From the IMG/VR virus record IMGVR_UViG_3300027969_000042, positions 113,546 through 177,545 of that record: a stretch of 64,000 bases of DNA; one strand, 5' to 3'. This document shows positions 35,201-43,509 of this stretch, in pieces. The DNA is from a virus. Position 1 is the stretch's first letter. Each line of letters starts with the position of its first letter. Under the pieces are notes generated by a model. It worked only from the letters and a program-made list of their open reading frames with translations, was not told where the DNA came from and ran no database searches. The position numbers were made by a program, and so were the translations under genes.

Positions 35201-35340
35201 CATCACAGACATCGGTATCTAATAGTAGTGCGTCATTAGGATCAGTTGCAATACCAAGTACATTTTATATATTAGTAACTGTAAAAACAACTGGAACTGA
35301 TTTGGCATGTATATCCTCAGTTGTAATACAAAAATTATAA
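32266..35340 (+). CDS. Long tail fibre with collagen-like and YadA-head-like repeats
   Basis: 1024 residues. Residues 1-90 anchor domain; 205-285 contain GPGEVVTVQEYEQYWVYGDL-type beta-roll; residues 435-479 are 15 Gly-X-Y triplets (GAT, GPQ, GSP, GEM) forming a collagen-like trimer stem; about 565-660 hold 17-residue repeats of the type NTALGFISLSQNTTGYN, like the head repeats of trimeric autotransporters. The last 150 residues are probably the receptor-binding tip. A duplicated segment, SFVKNGGTSSQYLMADGSV and SFVKSGGTSSEYLMADGST, flanks a middle domain. No chaperone domain seen. Confidence 0.82.
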   Translation: MSQNIGTLVSSAIRPNDSLDQIASAFANEIKGGAHGYETYDDMNNIIEARREWGMLVTVYNDSDSDLNGTYQLKYGNTNNNVFDILDNSNWVKLNLGDNASTEWVDSVISILSIEPTLEPFPGDRYLLATIPNLLPSGTNWDNYSYGTIIVEYSNIGTWKLTIPTNGMTVRVDNDDNSIYKYEGNYPTGIWKQEKTTQVFYIEPTSIGGLTYSVSTDPIFNAYSRDLIFLTKFNTANTGTASININGLGYRNIKIATKNGVRDLIISDIVTNGIYSLTYNGTYFQMTKPFPSDSYNIEYYIGPGEVVTVQEYEQYWVYGDLTIDGGVMQNYGHVVVANGSVNLVNSGVFNNNGSGELILVDLFNTPIFNTTDTIQLSSVMTINGPSVSAIVLNNSLTPSHINSVNTATASWILSNNGSSFEWVLPTSVSGTVSQGVTGATGPQGATGPQGATGSPGEMGATGPQGATGSPGEMGATGAGVTSSFYLKGTSNYSYDTTSDIYRTGSINIGTGTATDGRFVVSSSGGTTSLVVDESGNIYNYSINLNTKFGYQSLNSVTSSFISMGQFNVAIGYQSLYSTTSGASNTGLGVISLYSNTTGYNNTALGFISLSQNTTGYNNVAIGSNTLSSNTTGYLNTALGNAALFKNTTGYYNIALGFYSGSTISGTGDINTGIGVTNSNNSIFIGYDTRPSAGNNTNEIVIGHGATGNGSNTATLGNNDITKTYLKGTINGDSFVKNGGTSSQYLMADGSVSLGPSFSGLPLSGGTLTGPLSGTRASFSQSSSLDTLFAYNGTTNATAISGGAANGISGYFANNSTTNPVLKLLGLSSTTLIDGRNTSDVTTFSVTSAGKVTGTSFVKSGGTSSEYLMADGSTTIVNRLFNFSSNTYQTVSGTVSATSSVMSSSIFSTGDVLRVQSIITLSVASTATASISYFINSTESLIGATQIATYDGPVGNRFIWTDRNFWSVGGTFNSRNFGNSSQTSVSNSSASLGSVAIPSTFYILVTVKTTGTDLACISSVVIQKL
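33568..33702 (+). repeat. Collagen-like Gly-X-Y repeat
   Basis: 135 bp, 15 triplets: GVT GAT GPQ GAT GPQ GAT GSP GEM GAT GPQ GAT GSP GEM GAT GAG. It forms a trimeric stem in the tail fibre. A 27-bp segment is duplicated. Confidence 0.85.
33960..34240 (+). repeat. 17-residue fibre repeats (51 bp)
   Basis: About five units of the type NTALGFISLSQNTTGYN, with variations, in the tail fibre. Resembles YadA-type head repeats. Confidence 0.75.
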
Positions 35341-35353
35341 ACAATAGAAATCT

Positions 35354-36094
35354 ATGAAGAAATATTTTGAATTTGTACAAGCTGATTTTGAACCAGTAAA
35401 ATCATTTCATTTAAAAGATGAATTGAATCCTAAATTATGGACTGATTTTGAACTTGATCAAGAGGTTAGAGAAGATTTATTAAGAATTGCACAAGACTTT
35501 TATAATTCTACCGATTTAAACGTAGATGTTAAAGATGTCATTCTAACAGGTTCATTATCAAACTATAACTGGTCAGAAAAATATTCTGATTATGATTTAC
35601 ATATCTTAATAAACTTCAATGAAGTAAGTGAAGATGTTGAACTAGTTAAAAAATATGTTGATGCTGCGAAAAACAACTTCAATAAAGATCATGACATTTT
35701 AATAAGAGGTTATGAAGTAGAAGTTTATATACAAGATGTTTCAGAACCACATAAAGCAACTGGAATGTTTTCATTACTCAACAATAGATGGATTGTAAAA
35801 CCAGAGAAAGTTGATTTTACACCTGATGATGATGAAATCAGAGAGAAAGGTAAGTCAGTAATGATGCTGGTTGATGATTTAGAAGATGAAGTAGACGAAG
35901 ATAAGTACGAACAATTTAGTGAAAAGATTAAAAAAGTTTGGGAGAAGATAAAAAACTACAGAAAAAGTGGTTTAGATAGTGAAGGTGGTGAACTTTCATT
36001 AGGTAATTTAGTATTTAAACTACTAAGAAGAAATGGGTATATTGAAAAAGTTATGAAACTTAAAAGATATGCTTATGATAAACAATTTGAATAA
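35354..36094 (+). CDS. Nucleotidyltransferase-fold protein, possibly packaged
   Basis: 246 residues. Residues about 62-85, ILTGSLSNYNWSEKYSDYDL, give G-S-x-x-N followed by S-D-x-D-L, the catalytic pattern of minimal nucleotidyltransferases (MNT/polymerase beta fold). The N-terminus MKKYFEFVQADFE is a weak match to the packaging leader. The family adds a nucleotide to proteins, RNA or small molecules; the target is unknown. It follows the tail fibre by 13 bases and starts a three-gene + strand set. Confidence 0.68.
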   Translation: MKKYFEFVQADFEPVKSFHLKDELNPKLWTDFELDQEVREDLLRIAQDFYNSTDLNVDVKDVILTGSLSNYNWSEKYSDYDLHILINFNEVSEDVELVKKYVDAAKNNFNKDHDILIRGYEVEVYIQDVSEPHKATGMFSLLNNRWIVKPEKVDFTPDDDEIREKGKSVMMLVDDLEDEVDEDKYEQFSEKIKKVWEKIKNYRKSGLDSEGGELSLGNLVFKLLRRNGYIEKVMKLKRYAYDKQFE

Positions 36095-36096
36095 TT

Positions 36097-36801
36097 ATGA
36101 ACATTAGAATATCAGAGATAGAAGAAGCATTTAAAGAGATTTTCAGTGAAGAAGAAGGTGTAGTTACATCAATCGACACCGTTTATGAAAAGTCTGATGA
36201 TGGGCAGTTTTTAAAACTTGTAATTTGTTTACACGGTTTATCAACTGAAGACATATCTATTATACACACCAAATTTATATTTAAAACTGATCTAAATAAA
36301 AGAAATATTATAGATAATTCATTTATTTACTTATATGATATAAACTGTGTTTATCATAAAATAGAATTTACTAGTATTATTGATATGAAAAAGAAAATTG
36401 ATGATATTATTGAATCAAATAACTTTGGAGAAGATATACAAATACTTTCCGACTTTATTGAAGCACCTGCGATGTTCTTAAATTACTATATGAAAAGAGC
36501 AAAGATTACCGAGTATTCAGTATTTGAAGTTGAGTATGAACCTAAGTTTAAAATGGTTTCTTGTGATAAAACTACATTCGACTTTAAAGTAAATATAAAT
36601 AATAGTTATGATATTGAATTATCAATACATAAAATTGATAAAGACATTACAGAAGATCCAGAAGATCAGGATAAATATAAATTCCAATTTAGATTTATGG
36701 ATGAAATAGAAACGATTGAAGTTGATGGAATAAAAAACATTCACTATTTAATTGGTTCAAATATTGCCAAATTATTAGATAGAAAATTAAAAAATCAATA
36801 A
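36097..36801 (+). CDS. Hypothetical protein
   Basis: 234 residues, acidic, alternating strands and helices, e.g. LKLVICLHGLSTEDISIIHT. No motif recognised. It lies two bases after the nucleotidyltransferase gene and five before the next, so the three are one transcription unit. Confidence 0.55.
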   Translation: MNIRISEIEEAFKEIFSEEEGVVTSIDTVYEKSDDGQFLKLVICLHGLSTEDISIIHTKFIFKTDLNKRNIIDNSFIYLYDINCVYHKIEFTSIIDMKKKIDDIIESNNFGEDIQILSDFIEAPAMFLNYYMKRAKITEYSVFEVEYEPKFKMVSCDKTTFDFKVNINNSYDIELSIHKIDKDITEDPEDQDKYKFQFRFMDEIETIEVDGIKNIHYLIGSNIAKLLDRKLKNQ

Positions 36802-36806
36802 AAAAT

Positions 36807-37508
36807 ATGAGTAGAATTAAGAAATATGAGGACTTTCTAAACGAAGGTAAAATTACACAATTTGTATTAAAAACATTACTTAATACAAGTGGATATATCC
36901 AATCTATTATTAAAAGAATAAAAGGTACTTATATACCATTTACTTTCAAAGATAAAAAGGTGGAAAATGATTTTGAAAATAAAATGTTTGAACTATTTGA
37001 TTATTCAGTATTTGATACTATTAAATACCATTTTACTAAAAATCAAAAAGAAATGGCAAATAAAACATCACTTTCTGATTTAATCAAATCGAGAACTGGT
37101 GTTGATGTTTATCAATTATCGGACTCTATTTTAGGTCTATTAAAAATAGAGAATATTAAAGTTGCAGAAGGTAAGGAAGAAGAAGCAAATAAAGTATTAC
37201 AAAATGCAATAGATACCACTAAGAAAATGATTTCATTTATTAAAAAGATTGATGATGAAATTGAGGATGATAGACAATTTATGAAAGATCTTAAAGATTT
37301 AGGAGAATTATTTAAAGGATTAGATCCAAGAACTTCAAATCTAAGAGATAAAGATGATACTTTAGCTGCGTTTGATAAAGTTGGTAGTAAACTAGATGAT
37401 ATGCAAGAACCAAAAGAATTAGATGATATACTTGATAAGATAAGTAAATTCGGTATGAGTTCTTTAACTGAGAAAGAAAAAGATGATTTAGAGAAGTTAA
37501 GTAAATAA
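36807..37508 (+). CDS. Leader-bearing protein with DKISKxG tail
   Basis: 233 residues. Leader MSRIKKYEDFLNE/GK has a clear LNE site. The body is helical and Lys/Asp-rich. The C-terminus DILDKISKFGMSSLTEKEKD shares the Bacteroidota-type motif also found near the start of the 17271-17744 protein. Possibly packaged. Ends at a terminator shared with the convergent methylase gene. Confidence 0.6.
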   Translation: MSRIKKYEDFLNEGKITQFVLKTLLNTSGYIQSIIKRIKGTYIPFTFKDKKVENDFENKMFELFDYSVFDTIKYHFTKNQKEMANKTSLSDLIKSRTGVDVYQLSDSILGLLKIENIKVAEGKEEEANKVLQNAIDTTKKMISFIKKIDDEIEDDRQFMKDLKDLGELFKGLDPRTSNLRDKDDTLAAFDKVGSKLDDMQEPKELDDILDKISKFGMSSLTEKEKDDLEKLSK

Positions 37509-37512
37509 ATAA

Positions 37513-37537
37513 AAAAGAGGATTATAAATCCTCTTTT
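37513..37537. terminator. Bidirectional terminator
   Basis: AAAAGAGGATT/AATCCTCTTTT between 36807 and Dam genes. Confidence 0.75.
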
Positions 37538-38487
37538 ATTTCTTCTTTGATATTTAACATTTTTCCAGTTTCTGGATCATAATTCATAATCAGTAATTCA
37601 ATACCCTTTTCCTTATCAACTCCCTCTACTTTATTCTTAATAACTGCAGATGGTCTATGAAACTCTTTTGAAGTCCAAAGATACTCGTCTCTTGGTAATA
37701 ATTCTTCTAATAAAGGAAAATAGTAATATGATAATGACCATCTACTTTTAGAACTCTTTAATAATTCTAATAAACGTCTATGTGAAGAAATCCCAAAGGT
37801 GTTCTCTGTGTCACAACCATACCAAAATAATCTTCTACCATCATCATCATTTTTTAAGTCGTTAAAACGAGCGTAAGGTGGGTCTAAATACATGTATGTA
37901 TCGTCTGCATCATACATTGTGATAACATCTTCAAAGTCTAAATTATGAAAGTCTGTAATTTTTTGTAACCTTTCAGTGTATTTGTTTTTTTCTAATTTAT
38001 TGATTAGAATTAAAAGATTTAATTTGTTTGTTTTTTTCTTAAATCCAGTAAAACCACCGCCTCTTGGATAAACAGAACTAAAGCTTGATGTAATTAGGAA
38101 TGCGTAAATCGCGCCTACTTTAAAATCACCAATCTCAAAGTTCATATCATCTAAGAAATCATTAGTAACATAAGTTCTATAAATAGCTTTAAAGAAATCC
38201 CATTTTTTATCTAATTCAGTTTCAGTAGTGTAAAGTAAACCACCTGGTGCTAATAAAGATTTAAGTTCTACTAAAAAATCTTGTGGTTGAGAACAACATT
38301 TCATTAGATTCGCTTGATGTCTGTTTCTATCATTAAATACAACATTAGTAAACTCTAAATTAGAATCTAAATATATTGCGAATGAACCAGAAAATGGTTC
38401 GATGTATGTTTTACAATCCGTTGGAATGTTAGGTGTGATAAAGGATTGAAAGTTTGCCTTGCCCCCAAAATAGCTTATGACGCTCAT
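37522..38487 (-). CDS. dam: DNA adenine N6-methyltransferase (Dam-type)
   Basis: 321 residues. The SAM motif reads SYFGGKANFQ and YIEPFSGSFAIYLDSN, the catalytic motif DPPYARF. These define a class D12 adenine methylase. It likely protects phage DNA from restriction or marks it. A LAGLIDADG endonuclease gene lies directly upstream with a 15-base gap. Recognition site cannot be read from sequence. Confidence 0.88.
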   Translation of the reverse strand: MSVISYFGGKANFQSFITPNIPTDCKTYIEPFSGSFAIYLDSNLEFTNVVFNDRNRHQANLMKCCSQPQDFLVELKSLLAPGGLLYTTETELDKKWDFFKAIYRTYVTNDFLDDMNFEIGDFKVGAIYAFLITSSFSSVYPRGGGFTGFKKKTNKLNLLILINKLEKNKYTERLQKITDFHNLDFEDVITMYDADDTYMYLDPPYARFNDLKNDDDGRRLFWYGCDTENTFGISSHRRLLELLKSSKSRWSLSYYYFPLLEELLPRDEYLWTSKEFHRPSAVIKNKVEGVDKEKGIELLIMNYDPETGKMLNIKEEIKEDL

Positions 38488-38502
38488 TTTTTTTATTATT
38501 TT

Positions 38503-39336
38503 TTAAGATTTTCTATATTTAATCTTTGTTTTACTTATAGAGATTGCTCTATCAAAAGTTTCTTTTTTTCTATCTAAATAAATAGTTGCATCTTTATAAA
38601 AAAATTCATAAAATCTTTCTATGTCACTAAAAGATCCCCAGTCTATAACACTATATGTTCCTTTTGGACATCTTATCTTATTCTTTTTTATTCCACAATA
38701 ATTCACTAATTTATCAACATAGACTTCTATAAAGTCTTTACTACCTGAACATATATTTACTTGACCTCTATCAGTTGTATCTCTGGAACCTTCTCTCTTT
38801 TTATGTATGGATATACATCCATCACCATCAAATACACCTCTCATAAAGTGACGTTCTAAATTTTTAGGTATTTCAGGATATCTAACTATCATTGTTTTTA
38901 CCGGATAAATACCTAAATTAAATAAATCACTTTTCATTTTTTCGGATGTGACGGTCAAACTACTACAATTACTACCGTCATTTTTAGTAAAAATATTACC
39001 TTCAAATTTTATATACTCTTTAAACTTATAAAGTATATCAGTATCTTTTTGTATTATACTAACTTGTGGAGTTCTACTATTGATATTACCATCTGCAACT
39101 ATAAATCCTAAAAAGTATGCTTTGTCTTCTGTATCTATATTTTCAAAGTAATCTTCATTTAGATTGTACTTTTTAACTTTATTTTTTATAATGTCACCAT
39201 TATCAATAATTACTTTTTTATAATGTCTATCTGAAATACCATATTCATTTATTATGTCCTTTCTTTTAATACCATTTTGTCTTTTAAAAACTATCTCTAG
39301 TTCTTCTTCCTTTGTAAGTTCTTTTAATTTTCTCAT
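38503..39336 (-). CDS. LAGLIDADG homing endonuclease
   Basis: 277 residues. The two LAGLIDADG helices are YFLGFIVADGN and HFMRGVFDGDGC. The N-terminus (LTKEEELEIVFKRQNGIKRK) looks like a helix-turn-helix. It is free-standing, upstream of the Dam gene and divergent from 39451. Its leader on the DNA (AT-rich ATATTATATATAAAAATT on the + strand just before the start) is the same as that of the EDxHD endonuclease at 55964. Selfish gene; target probably a nearby phage locus. Confidence 0.85.
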   Translation of the reverse strand: MRKLKELTKEEELEIVFKRQNGIKRKDIINEYGISDRHYKKVIIDNGDIIKNKVKKYNLNEDYFENIDTEDKAYFLGFIVADGNINSRTPQVSIIQKDTDILYKFKEYIKFEGNIFTKNDGSNCSSLTVTSEKMKSDLFNLGIYPVKTMIVRYPEIPKNLERHFMRGVFDGDGCISIHKKREGSRDTTDRGQVNICSGSKDFIEVYVDKLVNYCGIKKNKIRCPKGTYSVIDWGSFSDIERFYEFFYKDATIYLDRKKETFDRAISISKTKIKYRKS

Positions 39337-39450
39337 ATATTATATATAAAAATTGTTTAGTTCCCTCCAAAGTAATTTGATAATTTTCATAATTTATTTT
39401 GGTATATAATTTTTTTTTATTACTTTTGTCAAGATAAAAAATAGAAAAGT

Positions 39451-40590
39451 ATGCTTATATATAAAGGGATTGAATACAAACCGGGTAGTAAAGTAATTGC
39501 AAATGTAGATGGTATCCAAATTGAAGGTAAAATTCAACAAGAGGACCCATACTACTATATTTGTCATAATGAACCCGAAAAATCAGGAAATCAAGCCCAC
39601 GATAGACTAGGATATAGTTACTCTTGGGCATTTAAGCAAGAAGGTGATGGAACACTTACCGATGGTGTTGTTATATTAGGTCTAAATGGTGTTGAAAACT
39701 TAAAAGATAAATTTGAAATATCCCAAAAGTTACTTACTTTTTTTCAAAGTAAAAGAATTGATATTCTTTCGATAGAAGATAAAAGGATGTTTCCAGATTA
39801 TAATAAGTTTGATATATCAGAAACCAAAGGAATGATTAAATTAGTAGATTCTACAAAAAATAGAAGTACTGATTTAAAATTTGGAAGATTTTTAAATTCA
39901 TTCTCTAAACAATATAAAGACACATTTAAAATGGAGTCTTTATTTGATAATAAAAAAGTAGAGAAAACTCATAATGATTATGTATCATATCAAACTGGTG
40001 ATCACATTAGAGTAGAGTATTTAACAGGTAAACAAATCTTAGAAGGGTATAAAAGAGAAAATTATCAAGCATCTAAATCATCATTAGGTGGTTCTTGTAT
40101 GACAGATAAACTAAGTTATCTAGATCTTTATACAAAAAATCCTAATAAGGTAAGTATGGTTGCAATTAAAGTGTTTGATAAATTTGTTGGTAGATGTTTA
40201 GTATGGACTACTAATTGTGGGCAAAAGATAATGGACAAACCTTACATTTGTGATGAATGGGTTTTATCTAAATTTGACGAAGTTAGAGAAAAAGAAGGAT
40301 ATTTATCATTTCAAGATGTTATAAACTCATCAATAAAATTATTTATTGATTTGGATACCACTGATATTGATGAATGGCCGTATTTAGATACATTTATGTA
40401 CTTAACTTTTCATCAAAAGAAAGTTATTGTTGAACAACCAGTAGAAGTTCTTACATTAAATCTATTTAATCGTAAAACAGAGGTGTTAGAAGATGATTAT
40501 TCTAAAGGTATATTACAATCTTATCCACCAAACGGTTATTCTATGAGACTTAGAGCAACTAATGGTAGATATGAAGATAATAGAAATTAA
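39451..40590 (+). CDS. SCM-motif phage protein, paralogue of 26228-27292
   Basis: 379 residues. Shares LGGSCMTDKLSYLDLYTKNP ... VGRCLVWTT with the 26228 protein. The N-terminus here is different: a small beta-barrel-like start (MLIYKGIEYKPGSKVIANVD) and no packaging leader. Function unknown; the conserved Ser-Cys-Met could be catalytic or structural. Bracketed by a divergent promoter region and a GAAA-loop terminator. Confidence 0.62.
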   Translation: MLIYKGIEYKPGSKVIANVDGIQIEGKIQQEDPYYYICHNEPEKSGNQAHDRLGYSYSWAFKQEGDGTLTDGVVILGLNGVENLKDKFEISQKLLTFFQSKRIDILSIEDKRMFPDYNKFDISETKGMIKLVDSTKNRSTDLKFGRFLNSFSKQYKDTFKMESLFDNKKVEKTHNDYVSYQTGDHIRVEYLTGKQILEGYKRENYQASKSSLGGSCMTDKLSYLDLYTKNPNKVSMVAIKVFDKFVGRCLVWTTNCGQKIMDKPYICDEWVLSKFDEVREKEGYLSFQDVINSSIKLFIDLDTTDIDEWPYLDTFMYLTFHQKKVIVEQPVEVLTLNLFNRKTEVLEDDYSKGILQSYPPNGYSMRLRATNGRYEDNRN

Positions 40591-40618
40591 AAAAAGCTTA
40601 GAGAAATCTAAGCTTTTT
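40591..40618. terminator. Bidirectional terminator, GAAA loop
   Basis: AAAAAGCTTAGA/TCTAAGCTTTTT with GAAA tetraloop between SCM and NADAR genes. Confidence 0.75.
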
Positions 40619-41117
40619 TGTCTTTAAATAAAACATCAAAAAGATTTGGTTTTTTAACACCATTTAATTCACTTCTTATATCCATTAGAAGTTTACCTAA
40701 TTTATTTTTACCTTTACCAACACACTTTTCACAAGTACATTGACCCCAGAAATTATCGTGCCAATAATTTCCCTCAATAATAGTAACATCACCGGTTGAA
40801 AGTAACATTTCTTTTAATGCTTCATCTTTGAACTTTTCTTTAACTGCCCATTCCATAAATCCAAATTTCTTTGAATCCCACTCTGAACGTACTTTTATAA
40901 CCTTACCTAATTGTTTTGCCTTACCAGGTGCCATATTAGAAACTAGTTCTCTAAAATCAGCAGATGTATAGTATTTACCATCAATCATTTGATCATTGTT
41001 ACACTTCATTGCAACATAATATGTCTCAACACTATTATAAGTAATACCTTGGTATTCTATTTTACACGGATAGAAGTTTGATAGAAATCCATATCTACCA
41101 TCAAATTTTGTTATCAT
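40608..41117 (-). CDS. NADAR (YbiA-like) ADP-ribose/NAD-associated protein
   Basis: 169 residues. Signature pieces: FDGRYGFLSNFYPC, YNSVETYYVAMKC, KFGFMEWAVKEKF, GNYWHDNFWGQC and NKLGKLLMDIRSEL. These match the NADAR/YbiA fold. Members act on N-glycosidic bonds of riboflavin intermediates or remove ADP-ribose from guanine in DNA, as antitoxins to DarT. A phage copy could undo host ADP-ribosylation defence or manage NAD. It lies just after the tmRNA gene. A CTCEKC pair may bind metal. Confidence 0.85.
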   Translation of the reverse strand: MITKFDGRYGFLSNFYPCKIEYQGITYNSVETYYVAMKCNNDQMIDGKYYTSADFRELVSNMAPGKAKQLGKVIKVRSEWDSKKFGFMEWAVKEKFKDEALKEMLLSTGDVTIIEGNYWHDNFWGQCTCEKCVGKGKNKLGKLLMDIRSELNGVKKPNLFDVLFKDKKA

Positions 41118-41133
41118 AATTTTATATATTTAT

Positions 41134-41164
41134 AAAAAAACCCACTCATTGAGTGGGTTTTTTT
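41134..41164 (-). terminator. tmRNA terminator
   Basis: CCCACTCA/TGAGTGGG with A/T runs, five bases past the tmRNA 3' end. Confidence 0.75.
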
Positions 41165-41168
41165 GTTG

Positions 41169-41545
41169 TGGAGATGACGTTGTACTGCCCAACGTGTCTT
41201 TCTCAGTTAAAAATAACTATTCGTTTACAGGTTTAGTAAGTTTTTCTAAGTCTTACAAAATAATTAGTTTTTGAATCTCAAACTACTAATAAAAAGGTTT
41301 CACTTTTAAACTGGTGACCACAGCTGTAGAATTTTTGGTGTATTAGTCTTATTTGATTAAGCTACTACTAAATCTCTATTAGAGATCAAATTGTTTTGTA
41401 AGCAAGCTACTAAATCTTCACTTGTTCCTACTTGATTAACGTTGCCGTTTAAAATTGTATCAACTAATTTATTAATCGGTCATTGTAGACCACCCGATAC
41501 CTGCATAATCACTCTTAGTCCGCAAATCAATTCTGAAACACCCCC
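41169..41545 (-). ncRNA. ssrA: tmRNA (ssrA)
   Basis: 377 nt. On the minus strand the 5' end GGGGGTG pairs with CATCTCC near the 3' end to form a 7-bp acceptor stem, followed by A and no encoded CCA. The 5' part TTTCAGAATTGATTTGCGG resembles E. coli ATTCTGGATTCGAC. Helix 2 is long: AAGAGTGATTATGCAGGT pairs with ACCTGTA and TAGTTATTTTT. The T-arm stem is CGTTG/CAACG with a 7-nt loop, GGCAGTA, unlike the usual TTCRA. A tag frame lies at 41357-41446: GNVNQVGTSEDLV... ending in RDLVVA and TAA. Later pseudoknot-like helices (ACTAATA/TATTAGT, GTAAG/CTTAC) follow. Promoter-like TCTAATATATA is upstream and a strong terminator lies 5 bases past the 3' end. Confidence 0.85.
41357..41446 (-). other. Predicted tmRNA tag reading frame
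   Basis: 29 codons from GGC to TAA. The peptide ends in DLVVA, hydrophobic-Ala as in ClpP degradation tags such as ALAA. The coding DNA contains a partial duplication, GATTTAGTAGCTTGCTTA and GATTTAGTAGTAGCTTAA, which may have lengthened the tag. The resume codon is a guess; a shorter tag is possible. Confidence 0.55.
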
Positions 41546-41559
41546 AAGTTGTTATTGTT

Positions 41560-41570
41560 TATATATTAGA
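41560..41570 (-). promoter_or_regulatory. Promoter-like element of tmRNA gene
   Basis: TCTAATATATA on the minus strand, 14 bases before the mature tmRNA 5' end, the right spacing for a -10-type element. Confidence 0.5.
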
Positions 41571-41612
41571 TAAAAAAAGCCAAAAAGTTTAGTTTTTGAC
41601 TTTATTTTTTTA

Positions 41613-42890
41613 TTATTCCAGAACGTTATCAGTAAACCACTTAATAACTAGTTCTTTTGGTATCACATCACCATAATACTCTGTATATTCTTCACCACCT
41701 TTTTTAATGACATATGATGTATCATCGGTGTTTATACTATCAAAGTATTTAACATACTCTTCAAAGCTCTTAAAACGCATCCCTAATACACTGACCGAGT
41801 CGTCATTAAAGATCATCATCTTATAATCATCTGGACTAATATCAATACCAAATAGGTTACCTAAATATGTATTTAATTTCTTAACATCTTTAAAATCAAA
41901 TCTAACATCTTTCTGACCTTCGATTTGAACTAAAATATCATCTAAAATTGTTACTTTAATATCAACATCTTCAAACCAAGTATTAAATACAAGTGTATCT
42001 GTATTATATGTATCATACTCTAATGTATTTGTGTGAAGTAAGTCATATTTATTTAAAATACTTTTAACTTCTTTTACAACACTCTTATTAGAGAAACGAT
42101 GTCTTGGTGCAATTTTATATTTTGGTTCAAAATAAGTTACTTTTCTTTCAGTTGGTAGGTTCTCCCAATCAATTTTACAAGCAGCTTCTGCAACTTTTTT
42201 AGTATAAGATAAATCTACATACTCTGTTTTATAGTGTTCATTCCATCCACCTGCACTAATATTAGTACATTCTGGAATAATATCTAAGAAAGTGGCAGTA
42301 TCTGTATAATAAGCATTTGGGTCTGGTTTAGACTCAACACCTAAATTGGTTAGTTCATCTGATAAAGCATCTGCAAAATCAATAGAACAACAAAATCTAC
42401 CTTTCTGTCTTAGAACAACAGAACCGGTTTGTTTTCTATCAAATGCAACTGCTCTTTTAAATTTTTTGAAGAATTCTGGGTTTGCTTTTAAAGCATTTTG
42501 TGACCCCCATAAACCACCACTTAAAATTGGCTCTTCTCCTAAGAAGAAATAATAAGTTCCAGGTATTCCTTTAGAAATCATATATAATAAAATAGACATT
42601 CCTAATTTATTATCACCACCTAATATGGTTGTTTCATCAGTTTTAATAATATCACCTTCAATAACGTGATTTACCTTTTCATATTTAGTACAATAAGTAT
42701 CTAAGTGAGTTGTAAATAATGTTTCTGAATTACCTAGTTGAATATAATAGTTGCCAATAGAATCTTTTTTATATCCTTTTGGTAGATATTTTTCTAATTT
42801 GGTTTCATCACCATAAGGAATTGTATATTCAGTTAGTTTCAAAAAAGTATCCTTTATATCTAAAGGATTTATACTTTCATTTTTTGCCAT
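41613..42890 (-). CDS. M20/M28-like zinc peptidase
   Basis: 425 residues. Metal-ligand pattern: FTTHLDTYC, ILGGDNKLGMSILLYM, FFLGEEPILSGG, YTDTATFLDIIPECTNISAG and a late H in WNEHYKTEYVDLS. These match co-catalytic two-zinc exopeptidases. It is paralogous to the 43510 protein. C-terminal 120 residues are a lid or second domain. Cytoplasmic; likely amino acid recycling or processing of a specific peptide. Confidence 0.75.
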   Translation of the reverse strand: MAKNESINPLDIKDTFLKLTEYTIPYGDETKLEKYLPKGYKKDSIGNYYIQLGNSETLFTTHLDTYCTKYEKVNHVIEGDIIKTDETTILGGDNKLGMSILLYMISKGIPGTYYFFLGEEPILSGGLWGSQNALKANPEFFKKFKRAVAFDRKQTGSVVLRQKGRFCCSIDFADALSDELTNLGVESKPDPNAYYTDTATFLDIIPECTNISAGGWNEHYKTEYVDLSYTKKVAEAACKIDWENLPTERKVTYFEPKYKIAPRHRFSNKSVVKEVKSILNKYDLLHTNTLEYDTYNTDTLVFNTWFEDVDIKVTILDDILVQIEGQKDVRFDFKDVKKLNTYLGNLFGIDISPDDYKMMIFNDDSVSVLGMRFKSFEEYVKYFDSINTDDTSYVIKKGGEEYTEYYGDVIPKELVIKWFTDNVLE

Positions 42891-42920
42891 AATTGTTTAA
42901 TTTTTTACAAATATACAAAA

Positions 42921-43508
42921 TTAAAATGGACTTTCATCATCTTCTCCAAAATCTTCATCAGTATCATCATTTAATCCTTCATCATAATAGAATCCAAATT
43001 CTAAGGTTTGACCTCTTTGATTTTCCCACATATCAAATTCTGAATCATATTGAGGTAATATATCCATTTTTAATTTATTTAAAAGATCAAAAACATTTAT
43101 TACATCACTTAATCTTTCTCTATGACCCATAGAACATCTAATAGATAAATCTAAATTATCATTAGTAATAGATACATTTTCAATACCTTTATTTTTAAAC
43201 ATACCTCTTAATAGATATTTTAAGTGTTCCATATCATCATCTTCAATATCTTCATCACTTAAATCTGGATCTCTATCACCATCTTTATTATCATAATGAT
43301 CAAAGTTATGAGCTATTCCACCATAATACTCACTATCATAAAAATCTTCATCATCATCAGATATTTCACCAGACATATCAAAACGAGATGGTAAAGAGTT
43401 ACTCTTTTTTCTAGAACCACCTGCCCAATCATCATTCCAATCTTGATCTGTACCTTCCCAGGCATCATCATCAACTCTTTCTATAAATCTTTTATACTTT
43501 TGTATCAT
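42921..43508 (-). CDS. Acidic protein with capsid-targeting-like leader
   Basis: 195 residues. Leader MIQKYKRFIERVDD. The body is very rich in Asp/Glu with a small folded part, DMEHLKYLLRGMFKNKGIEN... It lies between the two peptidase genes on the same strand, one base from 43510. A packaged internal protein is inferred from the leader only. Confidence 0.6.
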   Translation of the reverse strand: MIQKYKRFIERVDDDAWEGTDQDWNDDWAGGSRKKSNSLPSRFDMSGEISDDDEDFYDSEYYGGIAHNFDHYDNKDGDRDPDLSDEDIEDDDMEHLKYLLRGMFKNKGIENVSITNDNLDLSIRCSMGHRERLSDVINVFDLLNKLKMDILPQYDSEFDMWENQRGQTLEFGFYYDEGLNDDTDEDFGEDDESPF

Positions 43509-43509
43509 A

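Noticed and set aside
41169-41545. A tRNA gene or group I intron in the 500-base gap
   Set aside because: Acceptor stem, long helix 2, tag frame and pseudoknot-like helices fit tmRNA better.
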